Source of the DNA: an uncultured Allomuricauda sp.
Lineage (GTDB): Bacteria; Bacteroidota; Bacteroidia; Flavobacteriales; Flavobacteriaceae
DNA: 64,000 nt
NCBI RefSeq assembly: GCF_947501165.1
Contig: NZ_CANMUU010000002.1
Span: 1,364,001-1,428,000 of the forward strand
Reading direction: 5' to 3'
A model generated the notes under the pieces. The model did no database searches and was not told where the DNA came from. It saw nothing but the letters and a program-made list of their open reading frames with translations. Numbering within the stretch: position 1 is the first letter of the stretch; every line of letters begins with the position of its first letter. Positions 60,876 to 64,000 of this stretch are shown here, piece after piece. A program made the translations under genes and the position numbers.

Positions 60876-63053
60876 TTATTTGGTAAACAATAATTCTGAG
60901 TATTTCGCGAAGGGCCATAAATCATCGGCTATCAACTTTTCAAGCATATCCGATTGTTCTCTAATAGATTCGAAATACGGTTTAACGTTGATACAATAGG
61001 CTTGCGCTTTTCGACCAATTGTTGAAAGCGAATTAGCTCTTTTTCTGGCAGTGGTCATGTCTTCGGTTATTTTTCGAATATCGGCGATATGGTTACCAAC
61101 TTGTTCTAATATATTCAATTGGGTCTCGGCCACTTTTTTATGAGCGGCTCCATAGACTTCCTTAAGCCCTTTAATATTTTCCAACAATTCATTTTGATAT
61201 CGAATGGCCGCTGGTATTATATAATTGTACACCATTTCTCCCAAGACCCTACCTTCTATTTGCAGCTGAAGAACATAAGTCTCCAATTCCACTTCCTGAT
61301 GGGCCTTGAGCTCAACTTCGCTCATCACATCCATGTCTTTGAACAAGGTAATACTGGTCTTGTCCGTAAGAATCTGTACAGCTTCTGGTGTGTTTTGATT
61401 GTTGCTCAATTTTCTTCGTTTGGCCTCCTCCTGCCACTCTCTTCCGTAACCGTCACCATCAAAACGAATGCGCTTTGAAGTTTTGATATACTCTCGGAGC
61501 ACATTGAAAACAGCTTCATCTTTTTTCAGGTTCTTCTTATTGATTAATGCATCAACTTCCTTCTTAAAATCAGTGAGCTGTTTGGCGACAATGGTATTCA
61601 AAATGGTCATGGGCTTGGCACAATTGGTCTTAGCCCCTACGCCACGCATCTCAAATTTATTGCCCGTAAAGGCAAAAGGGGATGTACGGTTTCTATCTGT
61701 GTTGTCTAACAAGATTTCTGGAATCTTTCCTACCACATTCAGTTTAAGCTCCGTTTTTTCTTGGGGTGAGAGTTTTCCTTTGGAAACACCTTCCAGTTCA
61801 TCCAGAACATCAGTTAATTGTTTTCCAACAAATATGGATAAAATGGATGGTGGCGCTTCGTTACCTCCCAATCGGTAATCATTGCTTGCCGAAGCAATTG
61901 AGGAACGCAACAGCTCTTCATAAGTATCTACAGCCTTGATGGTATTCACGAAAAAGGTTAAAAACTGAAGATTCTTCATTGGCGTGGTGCCTGGACTCAG
62001 TAGATTAACCCCCGTATCCGTGGCCAAAGACCAGTTATTGTGCTTTCCAGAACCATTGACTCCTGCAAAGGGTTTTTCATGAAAAAGAACCATGAAACCA
62101 TGGCGGTCCGCCATTTCTTCCATAACATCCATCAAAAGTAGATTGTGGTCTACAGATAAATTGGCTTCTTCATGAACGGGTGCCAACTCAAATTGATTTG
62201 GCGCCACCTCATTGTGTCTTGTTTTTACGGGTATGCCTAGTTTGGTACATTCCTTTTCCAAATCGCTCATAAAACCCAAAGCTCTATTTGGAATCACCCC
62301 AAAATAGTGGTCATCCAATTGTTGCCCTTTAGGAGCTCGGCTTCCTACCAACGTTCTACCGGCCATAACCAAGTCTAAGCGCGATTGACCCAAAGCTTTG
62401 TCCAACAAAAAATACTCTTGTTCCCAGCCCAAAGTAGCATAGACCTTTCTTACATTTTTATCAAAATATTGGGCAACCGCAGTAGCAGCTTCATCTACGG
62501 CATGCAATGCTCTTAACAAAGGCGCCTTATTGTCCAAAGCTTCACCTGTATATGCCACAAAAATGGTAGGTATACATAGAGTCGTTTTATAAATAAACGC
62601 GGGTGAAGTTGGGTCCCAAGCAGTATACCCTCTAGCTTCAAAAGTATTTCGTATCCCGCCGCTAGGAAAGCTTGAGGCATCTGGTTCTTGTTGCACCAAT
62701 TGTCTTCCTCCAAACTTTTCCATGGCACGACCATCGGCCATAATATCAAAAAAAGCATCGTGCTTTTCAGCAGTTGAACCTGTTAAGGGCTGAAACCAAT
62801 GCGTATAATGCGTAGCCCCCATGGACATGGCCCAAGCCTTCATCCCTTCTGCTACTTGGTCGGCTATTTTACGATCTATTTTTGTTCCCTGAAAAATTGC
62901 AGACTCCACCTTTCCCATAGCTTCCGATGTCAAAAACTGACGCATTTTTTCCTCGTTGAACACATTCTTGCCAAAAAGTTCAGAGCGTTTACCAGTTTCT
63001 TCTACCGATTTATAGTCTCGTTGACGGCTCTCTGCTACAGCATCAAATCTCAT
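60876..63053 (-). CDS. glnN: Glutamine synthetase III (GlnN)
   Basis: A 725-residue enzyme of the large GSIII class common in Bacteroidota. Marks: T-H-Y-T-H-W-F-Q-P-L-T-G-S-T-A-E-K-H-D (about 82), G-W-E-Q-E-Y-F-L-L-D, H-N-E-V-A-P-N-Q-F-E-L-A-P (ammonium/glutamate site), H-E-K-P-F-A-G-V-N-G-S-G-K-H-N-N-W-S and N-D-Y-R-L-G-G-N-E-A-P-P. It makes glutamine from glutamate, ammonium and ATP. It is divergent from a second glutamine synthetase. Confidence 0.96.
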   Translation of the reverse strand: MRFDAVAESRQRDYKSVEETGKRSELFGKNVFNEEKMRQFLTSEAMGKVESAIFQGTKIDRKIADQVAEGMKAWAMSMGATHYTHWFQPLTGSTAEKHDAFFDIMADGRAMEKFGGRQLVQQEPDASSFPSGGIRNTFEARGYTAWDPTSPAFIYKTTLCIPTIFVAYTGEALDNKAPLLRALHAVDEAATAVAQYFDKNVRKVYATLGWEQEYFLLDKALGQSRLDLVMAGRTLVGSRAPKGQQLDDHYFGVIPNRALGFMSDLEKECTKLGIPVKTRHNEVAPNQFELAPVHEEANLSVDHNLLLMDVMEEMADRHGFMVLFHEKPFAGVNGSGKHNNWSLATDTGVNLLSPGTTPMKNLQFLTFFVNTIKAVDTYEELLRSSIASASNDYRLGGNEAPPSILSIFVGKQLTDVLDELEGVSKGKLSPQEKTELKLNVVGKIPEILLDNTDRNRTSPFAFTGNKFEMRGVGAKTNCAKPMTILNTIVAKQLTDFKKEVDALINKKNLKKDEAVFNVLREYIKTSKRIRFDGDGYGREWQEEAKRRKLSNNQNTPEAVQILTDKTSITLFKDMDVMSEVELKAHQEVELETYVLQLQIEGRVLGEMVYNYIIPAAIRYQNELLENIKGLKEVYGAAHKKVAETQLNILEQVGNHIADIRKITEDMTTARKRANSLSTIGRKAQAYCINVKPYFESIREQSDMLEKLIADDLWPFAKYSELLFTK

Positions 63054-63076
63054 TATGGTCTAAATTGTTTAAACAG

Positions 63077-63084
63077 CAAATCTA
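63077..63084 (-). promoter_or_regulatory. Putative -7 element for glnN
   Basis: The minus strand reads TAGATTTG, matching TAnnTTTG, 23 bases before the glnN start. Confidence 0.5.
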
Positions 63085-63150
63085 CAATTAACAATTTAAT
63101 AATAAATGGCAAAAAAATTACTTTTTTCTCAATCAACCCTTTACAAAACA

Positions 63151-63192
63151 GGGGTAACATAAAATATTTGTCTCACTTTGTTAATTTACCCC
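63151..63192. promoter_or_regulatory. GGGGTAA/TTACCCC inverted repeat between glutamine synthetase genes
   Basis: GGGGTAA (63151-63157) and TTACCCC (63186-63192) are exact 7-bp complements 28 bases apart, in the 214-base divergent region. A matching element lies upstream of the P-II gene (38243-38265). A candidate operator; no regulator known. Confidence 0.45.
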
Positions 63193-63222
63193 TTTAAAAG
63201 AAATATTATTCAAGGAAAAATA

Positions 63223-63230
63223 TATTTTTG
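63223..63230 (+). promoter_or_regulatory. Putative -7 element for the GSII-type gene
   Basis: TATTTTTG matches TAnnTTTG, 37 bases before the start of the gene at 63268. Confidence 0.5.
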
Positions 63231-63267
63231 TCAATCATAAATTTGAGAACAAATAACTACCGGAATT

Positions 63268-64000
63268 ATGAGCAAATCTAAATTAGAGTACATCTGGTTG
63301 GACGGTTACACACCCACGGCCAATATGAGAAGTAAGACAAAAATTGAAAAAGACTTTAGCGGAAAATTGGAGGACTGTCCTATGTGGTCTTTTGATGGAA
63401 GTTCCACACAACAGGCAGAGGGCGGTTCTTCTGACTGTTTGCTTAAGCCCGTGGCCATTTATCCGGACCCAGCACGTAAAAATGGATTTTTGGTGATGTC
63501 AGAGGTATTGAATCCTGATGGGACTCCTCATGCTTCCAACTCCAGAGCGACAATTGATGATGAAAATGATGATTTCTGGTTCGGATTCGAGCAAGAGTAT
63601 TTCATTATGGATACAGATACTCAATTACCACTTGGATTCCCAATTGGGGGTTATCCTGGACCACAGGGTCTTTACTACTGCTCTGTTGGTGGAAAAAATA
63701 CATGGGGTCGTGAATTGGTTGAAAGACACGCAGATTTCTGTCTTGAAGCGGGATTGAACTTTGAAGGTATCAACCAAGAAGTAGCTGCTGGGCAATGGGA
63801 ATTCCAAATTTTCGCAAAAGGTGCCAAGAGCGCCGGAGACCAAATTTGGGTTGCGCGTTATATGTTAGATAGATTGACTGAAGAATACGGTTATTATATC
63901 GATTACCACCCAAAGCCTATTAAAGGAGACTGGAATGGTTCTGGGATGCACGCAAACTTCTCAAATTCTGTTTTGAGAACTGCAGGTAAAAAAGAGACCT
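63268..64000 (+). CDS. Glutamine synthetase, GSII (eukaryotic-like) type, cut by window end
   Basis: The first 244 codons are present and the reading frame runs off the window. The N-terminus (K-L-E-Y-I-W-L-D-G-Y, then M-R-S-K-T-K) and W-S-F-D-G-S-S-T-Q-Q-A are the GSII beta-grasp signature; G-F-E-Q-E-Y-F-I-M, N-Q-E-V-A-A-G-Q-W-E-F-Q and N-G-S-G-M-H are the catalytic-domain motifs. GSII is the short (about 340 residue) form typical of eukaryotes and some bacteria. It is divergent from glnN under its own promoter. Confidence 0.93.
   Translation, partial: MSKSKLEYIWLDGYTPTANMRSKTKIEKDFSGKLEDCPMWSFDGSSTQQAEGGSSDCLLKPVAIYPDPARKNGFLVMSEVLNPDGTPHASNSRATIDDENDDFWFGFEQEYFIMDTDTQLPLGFPIGGYPGPQGLYYCSVGGKNTWGRELVERHADFCLEAGLNFEGINQEVAAGQWEFQIFAKGAKSAGDQIWVARYMLDRLTEEYGYYIDYHPKPIKGDWNGSGMHANFSNSVLRTAGKKET

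Noticed and set aside
61468..61878. 136-residue plus-strand frame
   Set aside because: It lies wholly antisense to glnN.
1..64000. tRNA, rRNA, CRISPR, transposase or phage genes
   Set aside because: Reading all intergenic regions gave no cloverleaf-like sequence, no regular repeat array and no mobile-element gene.

Overview
The window is a chromosomal segment of a marine-type member of the Flavobacteriaceae (Bacteroidota), probably close to Maribacter, Muricauda or Zobellia; the genus is a guess. The evidence is low GC, few Shine-Dalgarno sequences, TAnnTTTG promoter elements ahead of many genes, and lineage-typical proteins: TonB receptor with carboxypeptidase-like N-domain, DUF4856, DUF3276/PUR, DUF6268, long NusB, GlnN glutamine synthetase III and fused isobutyryl-CoA mutase. 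No tRNA, rRNA, insertion sequence, prophage or CRISPR array was seen. It reads as stable core chromosome, with no sign of recent transfer.

Layout. 0-7.2 kb: two small genes, then a four-gene minus-strand operon that looks like iron uptake (DUF4856 lipoprotein, imelysin-like lipoprotein, a membrane protein resembling vitamin K-dependent gamma-carboxylase, FecA-like TonB receptor). 7.3-10.4 kb: HMG-CoA lyase, LysE exporter, pyrD and a small exported protein. 10.5-20 kb: pepT, oxidoreductase, yajC/DUF1573/nusB, an ABC exporter, a PUR protein, and a redoxin-cupin-GNAT operon. 20-22 kb: 1-Cys peroxiredoxin, two tiny membrane proteins and a cyclophilin-FKBP fusion. 22-31.4 kb: glyoxalase-like protein, M28 peptidase with PPK2, and an operon of ABC-2 exporter, MscS channel, outer-membrane protein and a sigma-54 activator lacking a DNA-binding domain. 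31.5-33.3 kb: grpE-dnaJ. 33.4-38.1 kb: mnmD, ilvE, a MazG-like enzyme, a third tiny membrane protein and crcB. 38.3-41.3 kb: P-II, AmtB and a porin. 41.3-54.2 kb: lipoproteins, a degenerate alpha/beta hydrolase, Lrp regulator, icmF, purU and a membrane-bound AraC regulator. 54.2-56.1 kb: prfA-pyrF. 56.2-59.6 kb: a Rieske/thioredoxin/ApbE/DUF4266/DUF3570 operon. 59.6-64 kb: purM and two divergent glutamine synthetases, the second cut by the window end.

How genes work together. Nitrogen assimilation is the clearest theme: P-II, AmtB and a porin take up and sense ammonium, and GlnN and a GSII-type enzyme fix it. Both loci carry TTACCCC/GGGGTAA inverted repeats at similar distances from their promoters, which could be a shared operator. 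Pyrimidine (pyrD, pyrF) and purine (purM, purU) genes and branched-chain metabolism (ilvE, icmF, HMG-CoA lyase, Lrp) are scattered.

Most worth following up: (1) a three-member family of 27-59 residue single-helix proteins that align without gaps and share an SVN-x-x-K end; (2) a gamma-carboxylase-like enzyme with its key His and Lys kept, inside an iron-uptake operon; (3) an exported flavin-transferase operon with no visible flavin acceptor; (4) the TTACCCC/GGGGTAA repeats at nitrogen genes; (5) an 81-residue protein made of two four-cysteine repeats; (6) a DnaJ that has lost zinc centre I; (7) a sigma-54 activator with GAFTSA and no helix-turn-helix.
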